A stretch of DNA of 6,844 bases from Candidatus Nanoarchaeia archaeon (GCA_028704265.1 JAQVLH010000056.1:1-6844); one strand, 5' to 3'. Counted from the stretch's first letter, positions 1 to 5,228 are shown. The notes: generated by a model not told the origin, from the letters alone. Numbers and translations are program-made.

Positions 1-446
1 ATTATGAAAGAATTTGGGGAGATGCAGAAGGCCTTTTTGGAAAATGGTATTCAAATAATGATGAATTAGAGGATTATGAAAATGAGTTCAATAAAAAAAA
101 TTGGGGATTATGGACTGGAATAGATTTGCATAAATGCAATATTGAAAAAATTAAAAATAAAGAAATGATTGAGGAATATGTTAAGAAACTTATTGAATTA
201 ATTAAGATGAAAACATTTGATGAAGCAATAATATTAGATGTTAGAGAAAATGAAAATACTACAGGTTTTATTATTAACCAATTAATAGGAACTTCATTAA
301 TAAATGCACATTTTGTTAATAAAACAGGAAATGTTTATGTAGATATATTTAGCTATAAATATTATGATTCTGTAAGTGTAGCAAATTTTACAAAAGAATT
401 TTTTGAAGCAAAAGAATACAATATTAATTCAATAACTAGAAAATGA
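1..446 (+). CDS. S-adenosylmethionine decarboxylase family protein (SpeD-like), 5'-truncated
   Basis: The frame is open from base 3 to the TGA at 444-446, with no ATG or GTG, so the true start lies left of the window. A TTG at 126 would cut off the conserved WGLWTGIDL block (starting near 102) and is an unlikely start. The visible 147 codons follow the pyruvoyl-dependent AdoMet decarboxylase layout: an N-terminal WG..iDL..C strand, a helix, and the self-cleavage region QLIGTSLINAHF followed by VDIFSYK. By spacing, the Ser at 294-296 matches Thermotoga maritima Ser63 (pyruvoyl precursor), and the His at 309-311 matches His68. The codon at 354-356 is Tyr where catalytic Cys83 is expected, so activity may be altered. 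In the family the enzyme decarboxylates SAM to feed spermidine-type polyamine synthesis. The preceding acidic, aromatic residues may be an N-terminal extension. Its stop abuts the stop of the convergent dCTP deaminase gene. Family assignment is fairly sure; enzymatic activity is uncertain. Confidence 0.75.
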   Translation, partial: YERIWGDAEGLFGKWYSNNDELEDYENEFNKKNWGLWTGIDLHKCNIEKIKNKEMIEEYVKKLIELIKMKTFDEAIILDVRENENTTGFIINQLIGTSLINAHFVNKTGNVYVDIFSYKYYDSVSVANFTKEFFEAKEYNINSITRK

Positions 447-1082
447 TTATTGGTTTAATTTTTCTTTTATATTTATAACTTGTCTGAATCGATTTGACAT
501 TTTTGAACTTTGAACATTATAATCCTCACCATAAGCTGCATTTTTCCAAGTATTATAAGGTTTTTCAGGTGGTGAGATTAATTTTTCAACAATGATTTTC
601 ATAACTTCTGTTCCAAAAGTTATATCGCCTTTAGTGTCCATTATTGTTGGAGTTAATAATATAGGTTTAGGAAAATTATTGAATAATTCTAAAGTTATTT
701 TTACTGGCTTTTCAATCCCACAACCTGGATTAACCATACCTGTTGCAGCATGTGCTATTCCCCATCTAGCAAGAGAACTAGAATTTAAAAGTCTTAAACC
801 ATAATTTTGAGATACTCCAAAAGACTCGAATGTTTCTGCTAGTAAAAATTCTCCAGGATTAATTTTTATTTTTTCAGTTGATTCAATCAAATCAAAGTAT
901 TTATTACTGTCCTTTATTTTTAAAGGATCAATAATCATAAGTTCATCTTTTTTTGGAATCATAAATTTGGTTCCTAAATGACAATAATAACAATTTGGGC
1001 CTTGAAAATCATTAAAATAAGGATTTATAATTAATTCTTTATTTTTAATTAATCTTTTAATTTCATGATCTGGAATAATCAT
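447..1082 (-). CDS. dcd: dCTP deaminase / dUTPase superfamily protein
   Basis: This 211-residue protein fits the trimeric dCTP deaminase/dUTPase fold. The family converts dCTP to dUTP (or directly to dUMP in bifunctional archaeal forms) for thymidylate synthesis in the cytoplasm. The N-terminus (MIIPDHEIKRLI) is the standard opening. A PGEFLLAET strand at about 76-84 precedes the signature SSLARWG, in which S102 and R106 match E. coli Ser111 and Arg115. E132 in LELFN matches catalytic Glu138. There are about three extra residues between the NPG turn (118-120) and that Glu, and an insertion near 149-160. The usual SYDLRLG block reads CYYCHLG (31-37), so a normally conserved Asp is absent. The C-terminal tail (about 170-211) is longer than in E. 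coli Dcd. ATG at 1082 is chosen because it gives the canonical N-terminus and has a TATA-like box upstream. Whether it deaminates, hydrolyses, or does both cannot be decided from sequence. Confidence 0.85.
   Translation of the reverse strand: MIIPDHEIKRLIKNKELIINPYFNDFQGPNCYYCHLGTKFMIPKKDELMIIDPLKIKDSNKYFDLIESTEKIKINPGEFLLAETFESFGVSQNYGLRLLNSSSLARWGIAHAATGMVNPGCGIEKPVKITLELFNNFPKPILLTPTIMDTKGDITFGTEVMKIIVEKLISPPEKPYNTWKNAAYGEDYNVQSSKMSNRFRQVINIKEKLNQ
455..470 (+). terminator. possible oligo-T terminator after the speD-like gene
   Basis: A T-rich run (TTTAATTTTTCTTTTA) begins nine bases after the speD-like stop. Archaeal transcription often ends at oligo-T tracts without a hairpin. It lies inside the 3' end of the opposing dCTP deaminase gene and the region is AT-rich throughout, so support is weak. 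Confidence 0.25.
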
Positions 1083-1102
1083 AATACTTTAAATACATTC
1101 AT

Positions 1103-1112
1103 ATTTTAAAAT
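1103..1112 (-). promoter_or_regulatory. TATA-like box for the dCTP deaminase gene
   Basis: The self-complementary sequence ATTTTAAAAT is centred 25.5 bases before the ATG at 1082. This is the spacing expected of an archaeal TATA box driving a leaderless transcript. No Shine-Dalgarno sequence is present. AT-rich background makes chance matches likely. Confidence 0.45.
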
Positions 1113-1198
1113 AGTATTCATTAAATATACCTTTAATTTATTTTTTCTGTTCGGTGAGTCCTTAGAGCTTTTGGAAGAAGAAATGATTTATGATATTT

Positions 1199-1215
1199 GT
1201 CAGACAGTGTCTGAC
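1199..1215. repeat. perfect palindrome GTCAGACA-G-TGTCTGAC
   Basis: This is an inverted repeat with 8-base arms around a central G. It shares the core GACAGTGTC with a second palindrome whose centre is 38 bases to the right. Both lie between the end of the BRO/antitoxin/RelE cassette and the dCTP deaminase promoter. It could be a dimeric operator, a short hairpin (7-base stem, AGT loop) or an element boundary. The arms are notably G+C-rich against the surrounding sequence. Confidence 0.7.
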
Positions 1216-1237
1216 TTATTTATTAAATATTAATTTA

Positions 1238-1252
1238 TGCGACAGTGTCGCA
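1238..1252. repeat. perfect palindrome TGCGACA-G-TGTCGCA
   Basis: This is an inverted repeat with 7-base arms around a central G, 27 bases upstream of the toxin stop codon in plus-strand coordinates (just downstream of the toxin gene in its reading direction). It has the same GACAGTGTC core as the palindrome at 1199-1215. Two near-identical palindromes 38 bases apart suggest paired sites for one DNA-binding protein. The CGACA/TGTCG half-site also occurs inside the BRO gene. Confidence 0.7.
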
Positions 1253-1279
1253 CAATTCTTATGAATTAAAAATAATTTC

Positions 1280-1534
1280 TTATTGTTTGTAAATATTTTT
1301 TCTTAAACCTATCAAGTTTAGTTGTACTTGCTTTTTATTTATGTCAATGTCTGCTATTACTCTGTATTGTCCGATTTTTAATTTATAATCATTTCTTCCA
1401 GATAACCTTATGAAATAATTTAGCGGTTCTTCTTTTGAAAGTATTATTTTATTAAAGATTCTTTTCGCAGTCTCTTTATCCAAGAATTCTAAGTACTCTG
1501 CTGCTTTTTTGTCAAAGATTAATTCATAACTCAA
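1280..1534 (-). CDS. RelE/ParE-family toxin
   Basis: This 84-residue protein has the small RelE/ParE toxin fold. It opens YELIFDKKAAEYLEFL, followed by a helical pair, the core strand block YKLKIGQYRVIADID (about 50-64) and a C-terminal GLRKNIYK. The basic residues of the YRV strand and the Arg, Lys and Tyr of the final block sit where RelE toxins keep their ribosome-dependent mRNA-cleavage residues. The start is TTG at 1534-1532. No in-frame ATG exists nearby, and this TTG overlaps the antitoxin stop as TTGA, implying translational coupling. AGAGG lies about 7 bases upstream as a possible ribosome binding site. It is the last gene of the BRO-antitoxin-toxin operon. Membership of the superfamily is well supported; mRNA interferase versus gyrase poison is not resolvable here. 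Confidence 0.82.
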   Translation of the reverse strand: MSYELIFDKKAAEYLEFLDKETAKRIFNKIILSKEEPLNYFIRLSGRNDYKLKIGQYRVIADIDINKKQVQLNLIGLRKNIYKQ

Positions 1535-1650
1535 AGGCCGAGCCTCTTTTTGAGTTCGTTTTCTGAATAAAAGCTTCTGCTCTTGATTCTTTTTCTTGCA
1601 TCTTCTATCTTTTGGACAGTTTTTTCTTTTAGTTTAATATTCTTTTTCAT
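1531..1650 (-). CDS. short antitoxin of the RelE/ParE pair
   Basis: A 39-residue ORF runs from the ATG at 1650-1648 to the TGA at 1533-1531. It is rich in Lys and Arg at the N-terminus, has a predicted helix (KTVQKIEDARKRIKS), and ends YSENELKKRLGL. A tail of the form 'Y/S-x-E-E-x-KKRLGL' is typical of short antitoxins encoded directly before RelE/ParE toxins in archaea and bacteria, as I recall the family. It starts two bases after the BRO stop and overlaps the toxin start by four bases, so all three genes should be co-translated. At 39 residues there is little room for a separate DNA-binding domain. The cassette might therefore rely on another protein, possibly the BRO protein, for transcriptional control. 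That last point is inference. Confidence 0.72.
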   Translation of the reverse strand: MKKNIKLKEKTVQKIEDARKRIKSRSFYSENELKKRLGL

Positions 1651-1652
1651 GA

Positions 1653-2486
1653 TTATTTTTGCTCTAATCTTTTCTTCTTCTCATCTATTAGCTTGTAATT
1701 ATCTTTAGTGATTATTGGCTTGCCTATTCTTTTTTCAGCATCTATTCTTGCATTGCCCGCTACTTCTCCGCCGCTTTTTGCGTCTGTTTTAAGTTCAGGC
1801 ATGCCTACTGAATCTTTGACTTTGGTTATTTCAGTTGTCACTCTTTCCCCTAGCATTGAAAAGATTAATTCCAAGTCATTCATGTGATCCCTTAAATTTT
1901 CTTTGTCTAATCCTTTGAATTCTTTGTATTCTGATGGAGTCATTCCAAAAGACGCTTTTGATATCTCTGCAGTTAGTATTGAATACTCAGCTCCTTTTTT
2001 TACTCCTCTTTTGCCCCACTCATCAGTTAATTCATCCCTGACAGCTATTCCCCTAACTCTTTTTTCAATCCATTCATCCGAATAGCCTTTAAGCTTGTAT
2101 AATTCCCTTATTCTTTTCTGCGCTAGTTCAGGATTTTCTATCTCTTGCACTCTTTCATAACCTACTTGGCTAAGCCATTGCTTGAAAGGCTCAGCTTTCT
2201 TTGAAGGAATAGATTGGATGATTCTGAATATTCCTTTAGTATTGGCACAATCAGTTTCATAGTTTTTACCATCTGCTGAAGGCAATTTCAGTTGTCGACA
2301 AAATGTCGATAACTCAATATTAGCTGACTCAGATTCTCTTTTTTTAAGCCTATACCAATAATCTTTAGCATCAGCACTATCTGTTAATGCTTGCATTATA
2401 TCAACCACTGAGAACCACCATTCTTTATTAAACCATGTTCTTCTGATATTTTTTCCTTCAAAAACCACTAAAGCATCATTATCCAT
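1653..2486 (-). CDS. BRO-N domain protein (phage antirepressor-like)
   Basis: This 277-residue protein belongs to the BRO/antirepressor family. The BRO-N DNA-binding domain spans roughly residues 5-110: ALVVFEGKNIRRTW, then EWWFSVVDIMQALT, the central CRQLKLPSADGK, and the helix QSIPSKKAEPFKQWLSQVG. A conserved second half follows (IENPELAQKRIRELY, WIEKRVRGIAVRDELTDEW, then SFGMTPSEYKEFKGL), ending in a Lys/Glu-rich tail. In phages and mobile elements such proteins act as antirepressors or transcription regulators. Here it heads an operon whose next two genes are an antitoxin and a RelE toxin, with only two bases before the antitoxin ATG. ATG at 2486 gives the canonical N-terminus and has a TATA-like box about 27 bases upstream. 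Sampled lines are markedly less AT-rich than the right-hand island, consistent with a horizontally moving cassette. Family call is firm; the regulatory target is unknown. Confidence 0.85.
   Translation of the reverse strand: MDNDALVVFEGKNIRRTWFNKEWWFSVVDIMQALTDSADAKDYWYRLKKRESESANIELSTFCRQLKLPSADGKNYETDCANTKGIFRIIQSIPSKKAEPFKQWLSQVGYERVQEIENPELAQKRIRELYKLKGYSDEWIEKRVRGIAVRDELTDEWGKRGVKKGAEYSILTAEISKASFGMTPSEYKEFKGLDKENLRDHMNDLELIFSMLGERVTTEITKVKDSVGMPELKTDAKSGGEVAGNARIDAEKRIGKPIITKDNYKLIDEKKKRLEQK
2295..2309. repeat. inverted repeat TCGACA-AAA-TGTCGA inside the BRO gene
   Basis: An inverted repeat with 6-base arms and a 3-base spacer lies within the codons for LSTFCRQ. The half-site CGACA/TGTCG matches that of the palindrome at 1238-1252. 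It may simply reflect the encoded peptide, which is conserved in this family, or be an internal binding site. Confidence 0.45.
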
Positions 2487-2506
2487 GAGTAAGTTAATAT
2501 ATAGTC

Positions 2507-2520
2507 TTTATTAAATAAAT
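2507..2520 (-). promoter_or_regulatory. TATA-like box for the BRO/antitoxin/toxin operon
   Basis: Read on the minus strand, ATTTATTTAATAAA is centred about 27 bases before the ATG at 2486, consistent with a leaderless archaeal transcript. It lies in the divergent spacer shared with the small ORF at 2593. Confidence 0.4.
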
Positions 2521-2565
2521 ATTGGATAAAACTTCCTTTAATCCTATTTTGAAAAACATTAAGAA

Positions 2566-2573
2566 TATAAAAA
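2566..2573 (+). promoter_or_regulatory. TATA-like box for the small basic ORF
   Basis: TATAAAAA is the most canonical TATA sequence in the window. Its centre is 23.5 bases before the first ATG (2593) and 26.5 before the second (2596). The second spacing fits the rest of the window better. AAAAAGGTT at 2575-2583 could serve as a weak ribosome binding site. Confidence 0.45.
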
Positions 2574-2592
2574 CAAAAAGGTTAACTAAAAT

Positions 2593-2715
2593 ATGATGAA
2601 AACATCTGAGAATAAGCCTGCTCCAAAGAGAATAACTGTCGCTATGGCGAACGTATTTTTTAAGAAGTTCATGCAAAAAAATAAGAAAATAATGGACAAA
2701 TTAGCAAAAATGTAA
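2593..2715 (+). CDS. small basic protein, 40 residues, unknown function
   Basis: This ORF runs from the ATG at 2593 (or the adjacent ATG at 2596) to the TAA at 2713-2715. The product is strongly basic: a polar start (TSENKPAPKR), a short apolar segment (ITVAMANVFF), then a Lys-rich amphipathic helix ending MDKLAKM. It has no signal peptide and no motif I recognise. Support for it being real comes from a clean TATA-like box at the right distance, a T-rich tract after its stop, and its place as a separate unit divergent from the BRO operon. The complementary strand also has an open frame (2494-2676), whose hydrophobic product is what antisense of Lys-rich codons gives. It could be a nucleic-acid-binding or ribosome-associated microprotein, or a spurious ORF. 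Confidence 0.5.
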   Translation: MMKTSENKPAPKRITVAMANVFFKKFMQKNKKIMDKLAKM

Positions 2716-2730
2716 ATATTCTTTAATATC

Positions 2731-2752
2731 TTTTATTTGTTTTTCTGCTTTT
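2731..2752 (+). terminator. possible oligo-T terminator after the small ORF
   Basis: The plus strand is T-rich over 2731-2752, with runs of four, five and four T, starting 15 bases after the small ORF's stop. It resembles hairpin-free archaeal termination tracts. AT-rich background lowers confidence. Confidence 0.3.
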
Positions 2753-2768
2753 GGGAAACATAAATAAA

Positions 2769-3401
2769 TTATTTCAGCAATTTATTAAAAGTTTCATAAT
2801 TTGGCTCAAAATCATAAATTTTTTTGAACGCATTATCAAACTCTTCTTTATTGGTTATATTTTTCCAATTAAATATTAAATCCATTAATTTGTCTTTCCC
2901 TAATTTATTGATTAATAATTCAATTGCAAAGCCTGACTCATAGTAGACTCCGCTTCCGCCATTATCATAATATTTGAGAAATTCTTTGAATTCTTTCACT
3001 TTTTTCTTAAAGTTGTTTTGCCCTGAAAGATAAACTGCCAATCCTTCCCAAAACCAATCAGGGAAATACTTATTTTTTGAAATTATATTTGTAAATACAT
3101 GCACTAATTCATGCTTTATTACCATAAGATAATCATTTTTTTCATAGGTGTGGCAGGTTTCTTTTTCAAGGCTTTCGGGGCTGAAAATAAAAACGAGCCT
3201 GCCTTTTGTTGTGCCCATGCACCAATCCTCTGTTTTTCTTCCTTCAAGAAGATCCATTTCTTTTCTTGATTCAATCAAAAACAATAATGGAATATTCCTA
3301 GTCCATCCAAAATTAAAATATTCTTCAAGCTCATTAAATGATTTTTCAAAATATTCATCAGTTTCATGATAATTCTCAGATAAAATAATCTTTAAAACCA
3401 T
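2769..3401 (-). CDS. MA-clan zinc metallopeptidase (gluzincin)
   Basis: This 210-residue protein has the zinc site HELVH at 97-101. A third ligand, Glu119 in DWFWEGLAVYL, lies 17 residues after the second His. This HExxH...EGLA arrangement marks the gluzincin 'peptidase MA' group, small soluble thermolysin-like proteins. The N-terminal half is a mixed alpha/beta segment with a strand LVFIFSPESLE before the active-site helix; the C-terminal half is helical. There is no signal peptide or membrane segment, so it is probably cytoplasmic. Substrate is unknown. It stands alone on the minus strand between the small ORF and the RiPP-like island. ATG at 3401 has a TATA-like box 25.5 bases upstream. 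It could supply a leader-peptide protease for the island next door, but orientation and separate promoter argue against assuming so. Confidence 0.78.
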   Translation of the reverse strand: MVLKIILSENYHETDEYFEKSFNELEEYFNFGWTRNIPLLFLIESRKEMDLLEGRKTEDWCMGTTKGRLVFIFSPESLEKETCHTYEKNDYLMVIKHELVHVFTNIISKNKYFPDWFWEGLAVYLSGQNNFKKKVKEFKEFLKYYDNGGSGVYYESGFAIELLINKLGKDKLMDLIFNWKNITNKEEFDNAFKKIYDFEPNYETFNKLLK

Positions 3402-3422
3402 TAATATTTTTAAGCAGTTATT

Positions 3423-3430
3423 ATTAAAAT
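3423..3430 (-). promoter_or_regulatory. TATA-like box for the metallopeptidase
   Basis: Minus-strand ATTTTAAT is centred 25.5 bases before the ATG at 3401, the same spacing as the box before the dCTP deaminase. There is no Shine-Dalgarno sequence. Confidence 0.38.
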
Positions 3431-3478
3431 ACTTTCTTTTTAAAAAAATAAAAAATACTCAAAATATGTAATAGTCCT

Positions 3479-3577
3479 ACCCTCAAAGCAATAAAAGAAC
3501 TAAACTGGAAAGAAGGACGAGAACTGGAATATAAAATAAACGAAAAAAAAGGGAAAAAAAACTCAAAGCTGATGTAA
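3479..3577 (+). pseudogene. possible remnant of an AbrB/SpoVT-type small protein
   Basis: In the 256-base gap between the metallopeptidase and the radical SAM gene, one plus frame encodes TLKAIKELNWKEGRELEYKI followed by a Lys-rich tail, ending at the TAA at 3575-3577. The pattern '(P)..aIKELnWKEGdelEy.i' resembles the second half of AbrB/MazE-type swapped-hairpin domains used by many archaeal antitoxins. No start codon or first half is visible upstream. A one-base shift in an A-run near 3554-3561 would instead give a tail ending KLKADVKK at 3583-3585. Read as a decayed fragment. It is short and could be chance. Apart from this and promoter-like AT tracts I see nothing in the gap. Confidence 0.33.
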
Positions 3578-3628
3578 AAAAGTAATTCAAAAAAATAAAA
3601 CAACTGTTAATTGTTTAAAACATATTTT

Positions 3629-3636
3629 TTTAAATA
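3629..3636 (+). promoter_or_regulatory. TATA-like box for the radical SAM gene
   Basis: TTTAAATA is centred 25.5 bases before the ATG at 3658. There is no ribosome binding site between them, which fits leaderless translation. This is the probable main promoter of the RiPP-like island. Confidence 0.42.
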
Positions 3637-3657
3637 ACATTATATTCAAAATATACA

Positions 3658-4983
3658 ATGAAATATTTAAACTATCCCACTAGTGTTCAGATTGAATTAA
3701 CAGAATCATGCAACCATAAATGTTTTTATTGTTATAACTCTTGGCAATTAAATAAAAGCAAAGATGCTTATATGACTAAAGAAAATTCAATTGTTCTTAG
3801 CAATCTTTTATACACTGATATCAAACCTTTTCAAATAACACTAACAGGAGGAGAACCTTTACTTAATATGCCTGCTTTATTGATTTTTTCAGAAAAATTA
3901 AACAAACAAAGCATTCATTTTTCAATAAATTCAAATCTGTCATTATTTAACAATGATAACTTAGAAAAATTATTACATGTTTCAGATAATTTTGGTATTC
4001 TTACATCATTACCTCATTATAAGAAAGAACAATATGAATTTATAACAAATACCAAAAATCTTGAAGTTTTTTATTCAAATTTAAATAATTTAGTAAAAAT
4101 AAAAAATATTCCTGTTGGAATTAATATGGTAGTAAATAAAAATACCTTAAAAGATGTTTATGATGAAGCTAAATTTTTATATGAAAACTATGGCATAAAA
4201 TCATTTGCAGCTACACCTGTTACTCCCCCCACAAATACTCCTTATGAATACCACAAACTTACATTATCTAATGAAGAGACAATAAGATTATGTTACACCC
4301 TAATTGATATTAATAAAGACTTTGGTATGAAGGTTGATATTTTAGAGGCTTTACCTAAATGTTTCTTGCCTGAAGATTTAATAAATAATGAAACTTTAAA
4401 TATGAAAAAAAGATCCTGCAGTGCAGGAAGATCAGGTATAACAATAGATTATAAAGGAAATGTTAGAAGTTGCTCACATGATACTGCTCATTATGGGAAC
4501 ATTTTTGAAAATAAATTTTCAGATATATGGAAAGTTTTGGAACCCTTCAGATTAAATGAATTTGTTTCAGAAGAATGTCTTCCTTGCGAAGAATTAGATT
4601 CATGTAATGGGGGATGCAGATTGTATACATTAAAAGAGAATAATGTCTCAAATAAGAAAGATTCTAGAATGATTGGTCCAATTAAAATTAAAAAGCCAGT
4701 AATAAAAAATTCTTTACAAATAGAGGAATTTCAAAAATATTTTATTAAAAAATCAATTTTGTTTAGAGAAGAAGATAAACAAGTGTATACTTTTTTTAAT
4801 GGATATTCAGAGACTATCTTTGTAAATAATTCATTTAAAGAGTTTATTAATACCTTAAAAAATACAGAATCTTTTAATTTAAATGATTTAACAAAGATTT
4901 ATGGTAAAGAAAATGAGGAACAATTAAAAAGTATGCTTAATTTGCTTTTTAATAAAAAATTTTTACTAAAAAGTAATATTTAA
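3658..4983 (+). CDS. radical SAM/SPASM peptide maturase
   Basis: This 441-residue protein has three recognisable parts. The N-terminal radical SAM barrel carries the 4Fe-4S motif CNHKCFYC (C18, C22, C25) and the SAM-binding TGGEPLL (63-69). A SPASM auxiliary-cluster domain follows: C254, G267-x4-C272, then C307-x2-C310-x5-C316-x3-C320. The seventh SPASM Cys is not seen after C320, so cluster ligation may differ. The C-terminal segment (about 364-441: ILFREED..., VNNSFKEFINTL, then helices to FNKKFLLK) looks like a small winged-helix unit, of the size and place of a PqqD/RRE-type peptide-recognition domain. Enzymes of this class install thioether, C-C or epimerisation modifications in RiPP precursors. 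The Cys-rich peptide gene begins 25 bases downstream and is the obvious substrate. Class is secure; the bond formed is not predictable. Confidence 0.88.
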   Translation: MKYLNYPTSVQIELTESCNHKCFYCYNSWQLNKSKDAYMTKENSIVLSNLLYTDIKPFQITLTGGEPLLNMPALLIFSEKLNKQSIHFSINSNLSLFNNDNLEKLLHVSDNFGILTSLPHYKKEQYEFITNTKNLEVFYSNLNNLVKIKNIPVGINMVVNKNTLKDVYDEAKFLYENYGIKSFAATPVTPPTNTPYEYHKLTLSNEETIRLCYTLIDINKDFGMKVDILEALPKCFLPEDLINNETLNMKKRSCSAGRSGITIDYKGNVRSCSHDTAHYGNIFENKFSDIWKVLEPFRLNEFVSEECLPCEELDSCNGGCRLYTLKENNVSNKKDSRMIGPIKIKKPVIKNSLQIEEFQKYFIKKSILFREEDKQVYTFFNGYSETIFVNNSFKEFINTLKNTESFNLNDLTKIYGKENEEQLKSMLNLLFNKKFLLKSNI

Positions 4984-4986
4984 ATA
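4977..4986 (+). promoter_or_regulatory. TATA-like box for the precursor peptide gene
   Basis: The perfect palindrome TATTTAAATA spans the radical SAM stop codon and is centred 27.5 bases before the ATG at 5009. A separate promoter would let the peptide be made in excess over its maturase, as is common for RiPP precursors. No Shine-Dalgarno sequence precedes the ATG. Confidence 0.42.
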
Positions 4987-5008
4987 TTATTAATTAATTT
5001 AAAATAAC

Positions 5009-5218
5009 ATGGAATCACTAAGCGAACTTGAAAATACACTTAAATTAATAAACATTAAGGAAGCCAAAATATTTAACTTAGAAACAGGAACATTCATCCA
5101 ATCAAATAAAAATTCTGAAAAAAATGCAGATTACAATCTTTGCGAATGTCATTGTGATTGTTATTATGAATGTCATTGTGATAATCCAAAAATGGACGAT
5201 GATTTATACACTAAATAA
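5009..5218 (+). CDS. Cys-rich RiPP precursor peptide (candidate)
   Basis: This 69-residue peptide is split in character. Residues 1-44 are a Cys-free, amphipathic leader-like part (LSELENTLKLINIKEAKIF, then ETGTFIQ). Residues 45-58 pack six Cys (45, 47, 49, 51, 55, 57) among Glu, His, Asp and Tyr, with ECHCD occurring twice (46-50 and 54-58). An acidic tail (MDDDLYTK) ends it. There is no secretion signal and no Gly-Gly cleavage site. It directly follows a radical SAM/SPASM maturase, which is the strongest evidence that it is a substrate. The product could be a thioether-linked sactipeptide or ranthipeptide. The dense Cys/His/acid pattern would equally suit a metal-binding peptide. I recognise no named family. 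It differs from SCIFF-type precursors in its tight CxC spacing. Precursor role: likely; product type: open. Confidence 0.75.
   Translation: MESLSELENTLKLINIKEAKIFNLETGTFIQSNKNSEKNADYNLCECHCDCYYECHCDNPKMDDDLYTK
5144..5182 (+). repeat. 15-base direct repeat in the precursor core
   Basis: GAATGTCATTGTGAT occurs at 5144-5158 and 5168-5182, identical and in frame, 24 bases apart. Each copy encodes Glu-Cys-His-Cys-Asp. Exact identity at third codon positions points to a recent tandem duplication inside the core. Confidence 0.85.
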
Positions 5219-5228
5219 AAAAGATATA

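Noticed and set aside
592..804. Plus-strand open frame of 70 codons opposite the dCTP deaminase gene
   Set aside because: It is the complement of the conserved SSLARWG to LELFN region of a clear gene and encodes nothing recognisable.
1093..1233. Plus-strand open frame ending LEEEMIYDICQTVSDLFIKY across the first palindrome
   Set aside because: It is short, has no convincing start or promoter, and part of its coding is dictated by the palindrome. A gene-end remnant is possible but unsupported.
1199..1252. CRISPR repeats
   Set aside because: There are only two palindromes, of different arm sequence, with no regular spacers and no cas genes in the window.
1903..2085. Plus-strand open frame of 60 codons inside the BRO gene
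   Set aside because: It is antisense to conserved BRO family sequence, with no motif or promoter.
2494..2676. Minus-strand open frame encoding a hydrophobic 60-residue peptide, superficially membrane-like
   Set aside because: Its Phe/Leu/Ile content is what antisense of Lys/Asn-rich and AT-rich DNA produces. It overlaps the divergent promoters and the better-supported small ORF on the plus strand.
3148..3369. Plus-strand open frame of 73 codons inside the metallopeptidase gene
   Set aside because: It is antisense to the N-terminal half of the peptidase, with no family resemblance.
2769..3401. Metallopeptidase as leader protease of the RiPP-like island
   Set aside because: It is on the opposite strand with its own promoter and a 256-base gap, and its fold is a general MA-type peptidase. 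Proximity alone is not enough.
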